This document shows, in pieces, positions 1-8,942 of a stretch of 64,000 bases of DNA. The notes below the pieces were generated by a model. The model did not search any database and was not told the origin of the DNA. It was given only the letters and a program-made list of their open reading frames with translations. The translations under genes and the position numbers were made by a program. This stretch comes from Actinacidiphila acidipaludis (GTDB lineage: Bacteria > Actinomycetota > Actinomycetes > Streptomycetales > Streptomycetaceae), in assembly GCF_019890725.1 (NCBI RefSeq), contig NZ_JAINZZ010000005.1, positions 1-64,000 on the forward strand, read 5' to 3'. The number at the start of each line of letters is the position of its first letter. Positions within the stretch are counted from its first letter, which is position 1.

Positions 1-48
1 ACTGCCTCTGCGACTCCCGGAACGGTCAGAGACGTGATCCATGCGCAT
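1..48 (-). CDS. Start of a gene running off the left edge (partial)
   Basis: Only the first codons are inside the window. On the minus strand a strong GAGGAGG sequence is followed four bases later by an ATG at 48 and ten bases later by a second ATG at 42. The open frame reads MRMDHVSDRSGSRRG to the edge. Too little is visible to name a product. It lies on the same strand as the GH127-importer operon and 394 bases beyond the last permease, so it may be another sugar-utilisation gene. The start is inferred only from the ribosome binding site. Confidence 0.4.
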   Translation of the reverse strand, partial: MRMDHVSDRSGSRRGS

Positions 49-441
49 GCTTCCTCCTCATGGGGGGTGGGACACAGCGGCGGGCTGTCGCCGTGCGGTG
101 TTCAGGAGGTGACGGTGACGGCTTGTAGGCACCGTGCGGCAGGGCGTTGAACCGGGACCCCGCCGGAGCACCACCCCGGCTGGGGACCCGAGTGGCCGCC
201 CCTGCGGTCAGCCGACGGCGAACAGTGTTGGGCGGAGCGTTCCCACTGTCAACAGTTTCGACCTCATCACCGAAAGCATCGGAACACCACATTCAGAGGC
301 CTGGACGGATATGCACAGCTCAGACACGTCCAACGCTTTGGCCACTGATGCGACTTCAGACCACTGCCACGATTTCTTCCCCTCGGATACCGCACAGATC
401 TCGAAACTTTCGGACCCTCTTCGTGCGCCCTGCGCACGGAG
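49..441. other. Intergenic region left of the first importer
   Basis: No convincing gene here; the short frames lack ribosome binding sites and have poor codon use. It is more AT-rich than its surroundings and holds a CGAAA-N-TTTCG palindrome at 402-412, so it is most likely the promoter region of the gene leaving the left edge. Confidence 0.45.
402..412. promoter_or_regulatory. CGAAA-N-TTTCG operator-like palindrome
   Basis: CGAAACTTTCG is an inverted repeat with one central base. CGAA-N-TTCG-type repeats are the reported operator of BxlR, the LacI-family regulator of xylo-oligosaccharide genes in Streptomyces, and similar repeats occur before xylanase genes. It lies just downstream of the importer permease and about 355 bases upstream of the gene starting at 48. 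Confidence 0.4.
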
Positions 442-1308
442 TCAGTCCTTGACGGCTCCGGACGTGACTCCGGCGGCGACGTAACGTTGAGCGAGCACGA
501 GCAGGGCGGTGGCCGGAACGGAAGCGACGACGGCGGTCGCCATGATCGCGTTCCACTCCTGGTTGTTGTTGCCGATGTACTTGTAGATGCCGAGGGTGAT
601 CGGCCGCATGCTGCCGCCCCCGTCGAGGGTGTTGGCGAAGACGAAGTCGGACCAGGCCCACAGGAAGCTGAACAGGGACACCGTCACGACCGCGTTGCGG
701 CTGACCGGCAGAACCACCGAGATGAAGGTGCGCCACACCGTCGCACCGTCGATCGTCGCCGCGGCCATGAGTTCGTCGGGGACACCCGACATGAAGGCCG
801 TGAAGATCATGACACCGAACGGCACGGCGATGGTCGAGTCCGCGACGACCAGGCCCCACCAGGTGTTCATGATGCCGAGGTTGAGAAAGATCCCGTAGAA
901 GCCCATGGCCATGACGATGCCGGGAATCATCTGGGCGATCAGCAGCAGCATGCCGACCGTGCCGCCGCCCCGGGGGCGGAGCTTGGCGAGCGCGAAGCCG
1001 GCGGGGGCCGACAGCAACAGGGTCAGGGCGACCGTTCCCAGTCCGACCAGCAGGCTCACCCACAGATACGGGAGCTGATCGTCCAGGACCGCGCGGTAAC
1101 CGCTGAAAGTGGGGTGCAGCGGCAGCAGGTCGGGAGGATCTTTCCGCATGTCCTGCTGCGGCGTCAGTGAGACGTTGATCATCCAGTAGATCGGGAAGAG
1201 CATGACCGCGGTCAGCAACAGGCCGATGGCCGTGCTGCGCCGCGACGTGCACCGTCCGCCACGGCGGCGCGCCGGCGATCGGCGGTGGGCGGATGTCGTG
1301 GTCGTCAC
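442..1308 (-). CDS. Carbohydrate ABC transporter permease, MalG type
   Basis: Inner-membrane permease of a CUT1 sugar importer, 288 residues. A hydrophobic segment near the N-terminus (GLLLTAVMLFPIYWMINVSL) and several more follow. The EAA loop that contacts the ATPase reads DELMAAATIDGATVWRTF, and the C-terminus ends GVTSGAVKD as in MalG-like partners. The GTG start at 1308 overlaps the stop of the upstream permease (GTGA), which shows translational coupling. It is last in the order GH127, binding protein, permease, permease. No ATPase follows, as usual for Streptomyces importers served by MsiK. The substrate is inferred from GH127 to be a beta-L-arabinofuranosyl oligosaccharide. Confidence 0.9.
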   Translation of the reverse strand: MTTTTSAHRRSPARRRGGRCTSRRSTAIGLLLTAVMLFPIYWMINVSLTPQQDMRKDPPDLLPLHPTFSGYRAVLDDQLPYLWVSLLVGLGTVALTLLLSAPAGFALAKLRPRGGGTVGMLLLIAQMIPGIVMAMGFYGIFLNLGIMNTWWGLVVADSTIAVPFGVMIFTAFMSGVPDELMAAATIDGATVWRTFISVVLPVSRNAVVTVSLFSFLWAWSDFVFANTLDGGGSMRPITLGIYKYIGNNNQEWNAIMATAVVASVPATALLVLAQRYVAAGVTSGAVKD

Positions 1309-2300
1309 CTGGACTGCCTCCTCTGCACCTGGATGTAGAGCAGCCCGAAGAGGAGCGCGATCAGGATCAGGATGTTGCCGACGGCGGCCCCGGGGCCGAA
1401 CGCCGGAAGCAGCGAACCGAAGCCCAGCCGGTAGGACCAGGTGGCGAGCGTCGAGGAGGCGTCCCCGGGACCGCCCCTGGTCATGATCCAGATCAGGTCG
1501 AACACCTTGAGGGTGTAGATGAGCCCGAGCAGCACGGTGATCGCGGAGACGGGCCGCAGCAGGGGGAAGGTGATCCGCCGGAACTGCTGCCAGGTATTGG
1601 CGCCGTCCAGACTCGCCGCCTCGTACAGCTCCGCGGGGATGGTCTGCAGGCCGCTGTAGAGGATGACGAGGTTGAACGGGATGCCGATCCAGATGTTCGC
1701 AATGATCACCGAGGTCAGGGCCCACGAGGGGGACGTCAGCCAGTCGACCTTGCCGAAGCCCATCAGGTGCAGGGCGTAGTTCACCACGCCCGACTCGCTG
1801 TTGAGCATCCACGACCAGGTCGAGGCGGACACGATCAGCGGCAGGAGCCACGGGATCAGGAACAGGGCGCGCAGCGTCGGCGCCAGGCGGAAGTTCCGGT
1901 TGAAGAAGACGGCCAGCGCCAGTCCGATTCCGTACTGGAACAGGATCGACGCGAGAGTGAAGACGAACGTGTTGCGCAGGGCGGTGGCGAACGTCGCGTC
2001 CCGCACGACCTGGTGGAAGTTGTCCCACCCTGAGAACGGCGCGTCACCCTGGACGAAGGAACGCACGGTGTAATGCCGCAGGGACAGGTCGGCGTTGCGG
2101 TACAGCGGATAGGCGTAGAAGGCCCCGAGATAGGCGATGACCGGGGCCAGGAACGCCCAGGCCGCCGTCCTCGAGGACCACGGACCGCCGCGGTCGCGCC
2201 GGTCGTGGGACCCGCGGGCCGACGCGGAACCGGGATCGGCGTCGGGGCCGCCGGGCACGGCCGGGGGCCCCTGCCGTCCGTCGGCATGGGTGATGGTCAT
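1305..2300 (-). CDS. Carbohydrate ABC transporter permease, MalF type
   Basis: First permease of the CUT1 importer, 331 residues with about six membrane segments after a charged 45-residue cytosolic leader. The EAA loop reads ELYEAASLDGANTWQQF at roughly residues 220-240. The start at 2300 is chosen because GAGGAGG lies just upstream of MTITHAD. It is separated from the binding-protein gene by 189 bases that include a stem-loop, and overlaps the next permease by four bases. It should form a heterodimer with the downstream permease. Confidence 0.9.
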   Translation of the reverse strand: MTITHADGRQGPPAVPGGPDADPGSASARGSHDRRDRGGPWSSRTAAWAFLAPVIAYLGAFYAYPLYRNADLSLRHYTVRSFVQGDAPFSGWDNFHQVVRDATFATALRNTFVFTLASILFQYGIGLALAVFFNRNFRLAPTLRALFLIPWLLPLIVSASTWSWMLNSESGVVNYALHLMGFGKVDWLTSPSWALTSVIIANIWIGIPFNLVILYSGLQTIPAELYEAASLDGANTWQQFRRITFPLLRPVSAITVLLGLIYTLKVFDLIWIMTRGGPGDASSTLATWSYRLGFGSLLPAFGPGAAVGNILILIALLFGLLYIQVQRRQSR

Positions 2301-2395
2301 GGTCCTCCTCGTTGAAAACCCTGTAGGGACGGGGCCGCGGCACGAGGCGTGCCGCACGCGCCTGCGCGGATGTCGGCCGTCCCACCGGCATGACC

Positions 2396-2426
2396 GCCGT
2401 GCCGCCGGGACGGTCGGCGGCACGGC
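2396..2426 (-). terminator. Stem-loop between binding protein and permeases
   Basis: An 11-bp perfect inverted repeat (GCCGTGCCGCC at 2396-2406 and its complement at 2416-2426, 9-base loop) sits between the binding-protein stop and the first permease. Such structures usually act as partial terminators or mRNA stabilisers that keep the binding protein in excess over the permeases. That role is inferred from position. Confidence 0.55.
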
Positions 2427-2489
2427 GGGGTTCGCGGGGTGCCCCGGGCGTGTCACGTCTTTCCCGGGTGGCGCGACGGTGCGACCGGA

Positions 2490-3734
2490 TCAGCTCTGGT
2501 GGTTCGCGGCGGCCTTCTGTGCGGCCTCGAGTGCCGACGCCGGGCTCTTGCTCCCGGACAGAGCTGCCTGCACCGCGCCCCACAACTGCTGCGAGATCAC
2601 CGGGTAGCGCGTGCCGAGGCCGTCGCTGGTACGACCGCGGGCAGCGGCGACCGCCTCGACCCAGGGCTTGAGTTCCGCCGCCGCGGACGTCTGCTGGTTC
2701 TGCACCGACTGCGTCGGGGCCACGTAGGACAGCGTGGTGTCGGTGGACAGCAGGTTGGCATCACTGGTCAGGCACGAGACGATCTTCGCCGAGGTCGCGT
2801 ACCGGGCCGTGTCCTTCTGGACGGGCACGGTCACGAACTCCCCACCCGTGGGGGCGGGGGCAGCGCCTCCGTCGCGCGCCGGGATGGCGATCACGCCGTA
2901 GGGGAATCCCGCCTTCTTGGCATTGGCCAGTTGCCATGTGCCGTTCTCCCCGAAGGCGTACTGGCCGGTCGCGAACTCCTGCCAACTGGTGGTCTGGGTG
3001 TTGTTCAGCACGTCGTTCGGGGCGAGCCCCTGGTCGACCCAGTCCTTCCAGAGGGACAGTGCCGCCTGGCCGTCGGCGTCGTCGAGGTGGGTCAGGTCGC
3101 CCTTGGCGCCCCAGAACCAGGGGAGGAACTGGAAGCTGCCCTCCTCGGTGCCGATCGCCGAGAAGGTGATGCCCTTCCTGCCCACGGCCTTCACCTTCCT
3201 CAGTGCCGCGGTGAGCGCGTCCCAGGTCGTGACGGAGGCGGGGTCGACGTGCGCGGCGGCCAGGACGTTCTTGTTGTAGTAGAGCGCCAGGGTGTTGGCC
3301 CCGATCGGCACGCCGTAGGGAGCACCGCCCACCACGCCGGCGCCGATGATGTTCTGCTGGATGGAGCCCGTCGGGACACCGACCTCGGTCATCTTGTTGA
3401 GGATCCCGGCGTCCACGAGGGTGGAGACCACGGGGTTGTCCACCAGCATCACGTCCGGGGCGTTGCCCTGCTGGGCGGCCAGGAGCGCTTTGTTGCCGAG
3501 GTCGGTGGTGTCGTAGGCGGTGCGCTTGACGGTGACGCCCGCTCTCGTCCCGCAGGTGCCGACCAGCTTGGCCCAGGCTGATGAGCCGTCGAACTGCGGA
3601 TAGGGGTCCCAGAAGGTGTAGGTGCCTGCATCGGCCGAGTTTCCCGGCGCTCCCCCGGATCCGCCGCAGGCGGCTGCGCCCGCGAGCGCGGTGCAGACCG
3701 CGACGGCGGCCAGGGCGGTGCGTGTGAGTCTCAT
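2490..3734 (-). CDS. Sugar-binding lipoprotein of ABC importer
   Basis: Extracellular solute-binding protein, family 1, 414 residues. The N-terminus MRLTRTALAAVAVCTALAG followed by AAACGG is a lipoprotein signal, so the mature protein is anchored to the outer face of the membrane by a lipidated cysteine. The ATG at 3734 was chosen because the signal peptide begins there; upstream in-frame codons would add a non-signal extension. Family signatures include the GANTLALYYNKNVL segment. It shares long stretches with the orphan binding protein at 23199-24446, for example KGITFSAIGTEEGSFQFLPW, so the two are paralogues probably binding related sugars. It lies between GH127 (62-base gap) and its two permeases. 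Confidence 0.9.
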   Translation of the reverse strand: MRLTRTALAAVAVCTALAGAAACGGSGGAPGNSADAGTYTFWDPYPQFDGSSAWAKLVGTCGTRAGVTVKRTAYDTTDLGNKALLAAQQGNAPDVMLVDNPVVSTLVDAGILNKMTEVGVPTGSIQQNIIGAGVVGGAPYGVPIGANTLALYYNKNVLAAAHVDPASVTTWDALTAALRKVKAVGRKGITFSAIGTEEGSFQFLPWFWGAKGDLTHLDDADGQAALSLWKDWVDQGLAPNDVLNNTQTTSWQEFATGQYAFGENGTWQLANAKKAGFPYGVIAIPARDGGAAPAPTGGEFVTVPVQKDTARYATSAKIVSCLTSDANLLSTDTTLSYVAPTQSVQNQQTSAAAELKPWVEAVAAARGRTSDGLGTRYPVISQQLWGAVQAALSGSKSPASALEAAQKAAANHQS

Positions 3735-3796
3735 GGCGGTCCTTGCTTGACGCGTGAGGAAGTGGGCGACGTCGTGCTGCGGGTTGCGGGAGGCCG

Positions 3797-5743
3797 TCAG
3801 AAGGCCGGGATCCACACCCGCATGGGGCCGTCCTCGCGGTTGGCCCAGGCGTAGTAGGGGATGGCGGTGAGGGTCAGCTCACCCTCCTGGTGGGGGTTGT
3901 GGTCCGGGCCGGTGCCGTCGGCCCTGGGGACGGAGCGGTAGGGCCACCAGCCGGCCTCGGCCGGTGTGCGGCGACGTCCGGAGGCGGTGACGACGGTGAG
4001 CCCGCCGAGGAGTCCGGGGCGCTCCACCGCGGACAGCGGCCGGGTCGTGTCGATGACGACGTCGTCCAGGCCGCCGCCCGGGTGGTCAACACCTTCGAGG
4101 CAGTGGACGAGCGGCCCCCGCTCGATCGCCACACAGCCGCGGACGGCGTCGACGCGGGCATCGGCCCCCACCAGGCGCGGCCGCATGTCCAGCTCGAGAA
4201 CGACCTCGTCGCCGGGCGACCAGGTACGTTCCAGCCGCAGCCAGCCGTCCCCGCCGGCTGGAGCCTCGATCCGCCGCTGCGCGACGGTCACGGTGTGGCC
4301 GGCACTCCACTGCGGGATGCGCAGGGAGAGCGTCCACGGGCGGTCCTGCGGGGATTCCTCGATGATCAGCCGGATGCGGCCCGACCAGGGGAAGTCGGTG
4401 TGAGCGCTAACAATCGTGGGCGCACCGCGTACCTCTCCGCCATAGCGGCCCGCGGCGTACTGATGGATCTGCAGCCCCGCGTCGTCCGTCGAGGCGACGT
4501 AGTGCTCCAGACTCGCCATCAGCCGCATGACGTTGGGCGGGCAGCACGCGCAGCGGAACCAGCGCGTGCGGCGTGCCGACTGGTCGCCGCCGCCGTCGGT
4601 GTGCCCGTCGCGGACCTGCAGCGGGTTGACGTACAGCCAGCGCTCGCCGTCCAGGGCGACGCCTGCCAGCAGGCCGTTGAACAACGTCCGCTCGATCAGG
4701 TCGCTGTAGCGGGCCCGCCCGGTCAGCAGGGCCATCCGCCAGCTGAAGTGGACGGACGCGACCGCCGCGCAGGTCTCGCAGTAGGCGCGCTCGGTCGGAA
4801 GCTCGTAGGCGTCGCCGAAGTCCTCCTCGTCGTGGTGGGCGCCGAGACCGCCCGTGATGTGCGTCTTCGTGGCCACCATCGCCGACCACAACCGCTCGCA
4901 GGATGCCGCCAGTTCCTCGTCGCCCGTCTCCGCGGCGAGGTCCGCGGCGGCCGCGAGCAGGTACAGCTGCCGGACCGCGTGCCCTTCGACGTTCTGCTGC
5001 GCTCTGAGCGGCACCCGGTCCTGGCAGTACGCCTCCCCGCCGAGAACACCGTGCCCGTGCCGGTCCACGAAGTGGCCCGCGAGCGTGAGGTAGCGCCGCT
5101 CACCGGTCTCCCGGTACAGCTCGACGAGTGCCGTCTCGACTTCGGGGTGACCGTCGAACCCGTCGATCGGTCCGCCAGGCCCGAAGGTCGCGTCGATGTG
5201 GTCCGCGAACCTCACCGCCACCTCCAGCAGTTCCTTCTTCCCCGTGCTGCGGTGGTGCGCCACCGCCGCCTGGATCAAGTGGCCCGCGCAGTACAGCTCG
5301 TGCCCCCACCGCAGGTCCTCGTAACGGCGACCGGCCCGGGTGACCTGGAACCAGGTGTTCAGATAGCCGTCGGGCTCCTGCGCGGCTGCCACCAGGCCGG
5401 TGATCCGCTCGACGTCACGGGCCAGCTGCGGGGTGTCCGCACGGGCCAGCTCCCACGCGGCGGCCTCCAGCCACTTGTAGACGTCGGAGTCCATGAAGGG
5501 AAAGTCGCCGCGGTACTCCCCCGGCTCGCCGCCGGCGGCGAGCCGGAGATCGTGCAGGTTGCCCGCCGCCTCGAGCAGCGCGGGACCTTGCGGGATGCAC
5601 ACATCGGCGTTGACGGCGCGGCGACGGTGCCAGAAGCCGCCGAGGATGGCCGCGTTGCCCACCGGACGCAACGCGGTGCGCGCTCCGGCCGTCAGGCGGA
5701 CGGGGCCCGCCGCGGGGGGCGGGTGCAGAGTGCTGCGAGACAT
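3797..5743 (-). CDS. GH127 beta-L-arabinofuranosidase
   Basis: Retaining glycosidase (formerly DUF1680) that releases beta-linked L-arabinofuranose, as in HypBA1 of Bifidobacterium. The 648-residue length is typical. The zinc-cysteine centre is intact: E323 and C325 in YCETC, then C400 and C401 in RCACCPPN. By spacing to HypBA1, C400 is the nucleophile, E307 in HHDEED the acid/base, and E323, C325 and C401 bind zinc. No signal peptide, so it works in the cytosol on imported sugar. First gene of an operon with a binding protein and two permeases; the LacI gene at 6004 is divergent. Oddly, an exact TGTGAGCGCTAACA operator sequence lies inside it at 4399-4412. Confidence 0.92.
   Translation of the reverse strand: MSRSTLHPPPAAGPVRLTAGARTALRPVGNAAILGGFWHRRRAVNADVCIPQGPALLEAAGNLHDLRLAAGGEPGEYRGDFPFMDSDVYKWLEAAAWELARADTPQLARDVERITGLVAAAQEPDGYLNTWFQVTRAGRRYEDLRWGHELYCAGHLIQAAVAHHRSTGKKELLEVAVRFADHIDATFGPGGPIDGFDGHPEVETALVELYRETGERRYLTLAGHFVDRHGHGVLGGEAYCQDRVPLRAQQNVEGHAVRQLYLLAAAADLAAETGDEELAASCERLWSAMVATKTHITGGLGAHHDEEDFGDAYELPTERAYCETCAAVASVHFSWRMALLTGRARYSDLIERTLFNGLLAGVALDGERWLYVNPLQVRDGHTDGGGDQSARRTRWFRCACCPPNVMRLMASLEHYVASTDDAGLQIHQYAAGRYGGEVRGAPTIVSAHTDFPWSGRIRLIIEESPQDRPWTLSLRIPQWSAGHTVTVAQRRIEAPAGGDGWLRLERTWSPGDEVVLELDMRPRLVGADARVDAVRGCVAIERGPLVHCLEGVDHPGGGLDDVVIDTTRPLSAVERPGLLGGLTVVTASGRRRTPAEAGWWPYRSVPRADGTGPDHNPHQEGELTLTAIPYYAWANREDGPMRVWIPAF
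4399..4412. promoter_or_regulatory. TGTGAGCGCTAACA operator sequence inside GH127
   Basis: Identical to the sequence upstream of the epimerase gene (21209) and within one base of palindromic. It lies about 1.33 kb inside the GH127 coding region, so a bound LacI protein could act as a roadblock or anchor a loop. The reading frame is undisturbed. Chance occurrence cannot be excluded. Confidence 0.5.
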
Positions 5744-6003
5744 GGATCTCCCCTGGAAGTACGGTCGGCGCCCGGTCGGCTCGGGGCGGGGCTGGGGTTC
5801 CGCCCACCGGGAGTCCCCGGCCCGGGCTGAGTCGCTTCTCTCGGCTCGCTGTGCGCAAAGCTTTTCTTTTGCAGAACGTAGAAGTGGCTTGCGTCACAAG
5901 TCAAGATGTCTGCGCAGTCCGCCAGCAGTCGGGCATAACACTTGGGATACGGTGTGCCGGCTGGCACTATGAACGCAGTTGCTCCGTGAGCAAAGGATTG
6001 CCC
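5744..6003. promoter_or_regulatory. Divergent promoter region GH127 / LacI regulator
   Basis: This 260-base region separates two divergent genes and must carry both promoters. The stretch 5851-5960 is clearly more AT-rich than its flanks and holds an imperfect repeat, GCAAAG at 5855-5860 against CTTTTGC at 5866-5872, centred on AAGCTTTTC. It is a candidate operator for the adjacent LacI protein; the repeat is weak. Confidence 0.5.
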
Positions 6004-7023
6004 GTGACCGAGACCGACCGGCGCCCGACGACGGGCCGCGTGACCCTGGCCGAGGTGGCCGGCATGGCCGGCGTCAGCGTGGGGACCGCGTCCAAGGCCC
6101 TCAACGGCAGCGGTCGTATGCGGCCGGAGACGCGCCAGCGCGTGCTGGACGCGGCCCGGCGGCTGGACTTCCAGCCGAACGAGGCGGCCCGCAGCCTGCT
6201 CGGCGGCAGAACCTGGACGGTGGGCCTGATCACGACCGACGGGATCGGCCGGTTCAGCACCCCGGTGCTGCTCGGCGCCGAGGACGCGCTGGGCGCGGGC
6301 AAGATCTCCGTCCTGCTGTGCGACACCCGCGGAGACGCCATCCGCGAACGTCACTACGTCGAGACGCTGCTGGCCCGTCGCGTGGACGGCATCATCGTCA
6401 CCGGCCGGCGGACCGATCCGCGGGAGCCCCTCAACGGCCTGCGGGGTGTACCCACCGTCTACGCCCTCACCCCGTCCACCGACTCCTCCGACATGTCCGT
6501 GGCCTCGGACGACGAGGGCGGTGCCCGACTGGCCGTGGAGTACCTCATCGGCGCCGGGCGCCGCCGCATCGCTCACATCACCGGCCCGGCCCATCATGCC
6601 GCGGCCCGCCACCGGGCCCGGCTGACCGAGGACCTGATCGGTCAGGCCTCCGTCGAACTCTCGGGCGGGCGTGTCCACTTCGGCGACTGGAGCGAGGCCT
6701 GGGGCCGCCGCGCCGCGCACACCGTCCTGCGCACGGCTCCCGACACCGACGCCTTCTTCTGCGGCAACGACCAGATCGCCCGCGGCGCCGCGGACACCTT
6801 GCGCGAGGAAGGGCACCGCGTCCCCGAGGACATCGCCGTCATCGGCTACGACAACTGGGACACCATGGCGCTCGCCTCCCGCCCGCCGCTGACGACGGTC
6901 GACATGAACCTCCCGGAGATCGGCAGGATCGCCGCGCTGCGGCTGCTCAACGCGATCGACGGCCGGGCCGTGAGCGGCGTGGAGACGGTTCCGTGCCGGC
7001 TGGTCATCCGCGATTCCGCCTGA
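6004..7023 (+). CDS. LacI-family transcriptional regulator
   Basis: Sugar-responsive DNA-binding regulator, 339 residues. The N-terminal helix-turn-helix reads VTLAEVAGMAGVSVGTASKAL with the hinge region through NEAARSL, followed by a periplasmic-binding-protein-like ligand domain ending in the family segment PEDIAVIGYDN. GTG at 6004 is preferred because AAAGGA ends six bases before it; GTG at 5986 and TTG at 5998 are in frame alternatives. It is divergent from the GH127-importer operon and most likely represses it, releasing DNA on binding an arabinose-containing sugar. The operator is not proven. It is one of two intact LacI genes in the cluster. Confidence 0.9.
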   Translation: MTETDRRPTTGRVTLAEVAGMAGVSVGTASKALNGSGRMRPETRQRVLDAARRLDFQPNEAARSLLGGRTWTVGLITTDGIGRFSTPVLLGAEDALGAGKISVLLCDTRGDAIRERHYVETLLARRVDGIIVTGRRTDPREPLNGLRGVPTVYALTPSTDSSDMSVASDDEGGARLAVEYLIGAGRRRIAHITGPAHHAAARHRARLTEDLIGQASVELSGGRVHFGDWSEAWGRRAAHTVLRTAPDTDAFFCGNDQIARGAADTLREEGHRVPEDIAVIGYDNWDTMALASRPPLTTVDMNLPEIGRIAALRLLNAIDGRAVSGVETVPCRLVIRDSA

Positions 7024-7047
7024 TCGGCCCCCGCCGGGCCCATGGTG

Positions 7048-7075
7048 CCGCTGGGCGCCCGTGGGCGCCCAGCGG
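7048..7075. terminator. Bidirectional terminator
   Basis: A 13-bp perfect stem (CCGCTGGGCGCCC and its complement) with a two-base loop lies between the convergent ends of the LacI gene and the GH39-like gene. Confidence 0.75.
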
Positions 7076-7085
7076 CCTCGGCGGC

Positions 7086-8822
7086 TCAGCGCGCGGTGAG
7101 CTGCCACAGATGGTCCGCGGTCCCGTTGTCCTCCCACTGCAGGACCTGGGCGCCGCTGCTGGTGCTCATGTTCTGCACACCCAGCAGGAGACCGCTGTTG
7201 CTGTTCACGATCTTGTAGGAGCCCGTGCCGTCCGGCACGACGCGCCACAGATGGTCCGCCGTTCCGTTGTCCGTCCAGATCAGCGCGGTGCCACCGTCCG
7301 CCGTGCTCATGTTGGTGATGCCGAGCAGCAGCCCGCTGGCCTGGTTGCGGATCTTGTACAGACCGGACCCGGCGGAGACCAGCGTCCAGGTCTGGGTGGT
7401 CGAACCGCCGGCGGTGGCCTGATCGACCGGCGTGCCCTGGCTCGTGCCCTGGTTCTGCGTGTCGAGCGCCAGCCCGCTGTTCTTGTTGGTGATCCGGTAA
7501 CTGCCGTCGAGCGTCCCGGCGCCGCTCGCCGGGGTGATCACGAGGTGGTAGGCGTAGGCGCTGTTCGTGGTCACCGGGACGGTGACGGATCCGTTGCTCA
7601 CCGCGTAGTCGGCCTCGGACACGGTGGTCGGCCCGGAGACCGCGACGGTGCGCCCGGGGGACGGGGTGTACTCGACCTTGACGTGCACGCCGGATCCGAA
7701 CGCGGCCAGCCCGCCGAGTCCGTTGACGGTCACCGCCGAGTCCCCGGAGCTGCCGCCGAAGACGACGTCGATCTCGTTGCCTGCGCTGTTGCGGGCCGCC
7801 GCGCCGTCGATGCCGGTCTGCGCGGGCGGCGTGGTCACGAGCATGCTGCCGCTCATGTCGGCGTACCACTTGTAGAGCCAGAACGCGCCGTTGGGACTGC
7901 CGCCCTGACCGGTGAGCAGGTCGCCCAGCGCCCCGGACTGGTTCCAGAAGGCCAGCTCGGCGTCGTGGACACCCAGCCGCTCGAACTTCGCGATGTAGCC
8001 GACCAGGGCTCCGGGGACGCCGACTTCCGCGGGGGCGGCGTACTCCTCGATCGCGATGGGCCGCCGGCTGATGCCGTACTTGTCCTCCAGCGAGGTGACC
8101 GTGGCCACGTCACCGGCGATCTTCGAGGCACGGCTCAGCTCGTGCCAGGCGATGATGTCCGGCACGGTGTTCGTGGCGACCGCGTTCCGCAGGAAGTTGT
8201 CCATGTCGCTGATGTTGTCGGAGAAGCTCGGCCCCTGGATCGGGGTCGAGGCGTCCTTCGCCCTGATCTCCCGGTAGGTCCTGGTCCAGAAGTCCTCGAA
8301 GGTGCCGTTGGAGTTGAGCCAGGTGTTGTCGGACTCGTTCCAGGGCGCGTAGGCGGCCAGGTTGGTGATGCCGGAGGCCTTCGTCTGCGCGATCTGGTCG
8401 TCGACCACGCTCAGCCAGTTGCTCCAGCTGAACTGGTACGGCCAGCCGGCGTAGTAGTCGGAGAGGCGGTTGACCACTTTCGCGCCCGCCCGGGCAGCCT
8501 TCGGGGCGACGGTGAGGATGTCTCCGGTCGGCTGCTGGTGGCCGCCCTGCGGCTTCTGCACGAAGGTGTTCGGCTTGATCGCCTGCACCAGGGTGTCGGA
8601 CGGGGTGTTCGCGTTCGCCAGGCCGTACAGACTGCCGGTCGCGACATGGGTGACGGGCCGCAGGACCTGGTCGGCCCGGACGACGAGCGTGGTGGACGGG
8701 GAAGCGGCCGCGTGGGCGGCCGGGCCGGTGAACGCGGCCGAGGCCGCCACCAGGACGGCGGCACCGAGACCGACGACGGAAGTCGGCCGGCACGAAGGTC
8801 GGGGATGCGCGATTCCACGCAT
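7086..8822 (-). CDS. Secreted GH39-like glycosidase with ricin-type lectin domain
   Basis: Secreted enzyme of 578 residues. Residues 1-39 form a signal peptide ending near AHAA. A clan GH-A style barrel follows to about residue 330, with E163 in WNESD as probable acid/base and E260 in IEEY as probable nucleophile. A beta-sandwich region and a C-terminal ricin-type module (about 440-578) complete it; the module carries repeats ending TADHLWR and TADHLWQ. The start at 8822 follows GGAGG and places the signal peptide correctly. Resembles GH39 xylosidase or arabinosidase-type enzymes, but the family is not certain and the substrate unknown. Distantly like 26082-27878 in architecture. Divergent from the GH12 gene. 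Confidence 0.7.
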   Translation of the reverse strand: MRGIAHPRPSCRPTSVVGLGAAVLVAASAAFTGPAAHAAASPSTTLVVRADQVLRPVTHVATGSLYGLANANTPSDTLVQAIKPNTFVQKPQGGHQQPTGDILTVAPKAARAGAKVVNRLSDYYAGWPYQFSWSNWLSVVDDQIAQTKASGITNLAAYAPWNESDNTWLNSNGTFEDFWTRTYREIRAKDASTPIQGPSFSDNISDMDNFLRNAVATNTVPDIIAWHELSRASKIAGDVATVTSLEDKYGISRRPIAIEEYAAPAEVGVPGALVGYIAKFERLGVHDAELAFWNQSGALGDLLTGQGGSPNGAFWLYKWYADMSGSMLVTTPPAQTGIDGAAARNSAGNEIDVVFGGSSGDSAVTVNGLGGLAAFGSGVHVKVEYTPSPGRTVAVSGPTTVSEADYAVSNGSVTVPVTTNSAYAYHLVITPASGAGTLDGSYRITNKNSGLALDTQNQGTSQGTPVDQATAGGSTTQTWTLVSAGSGLYKIRNQASGLLLGITNMSTADGGTALIWTDNGTADHLWRVVPDGTGSYKIVNSNSGLLLGVQNMSTSSGAQVLQWEDNGTADHLWQLTAR

Positions 8823-8942
8823 GAGGACATGTCCTCCAGACAGGTGTGTGTGAGGGGATGGCGAGGCCGGAAGACCGCCGTCAGCGACGCCGCCCGTCCT
8901 GCGGCGTCGTATCGGCCGGCTTCGGCTCACAGACCGTTGAAC

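Noticed and set aside
442-5743. Classifying importer 1 as a maltose system
   Set aside because: MalF/MalG resemblance is generic to CUT1 permeases; the GH127 gene points to arabinose sugars.
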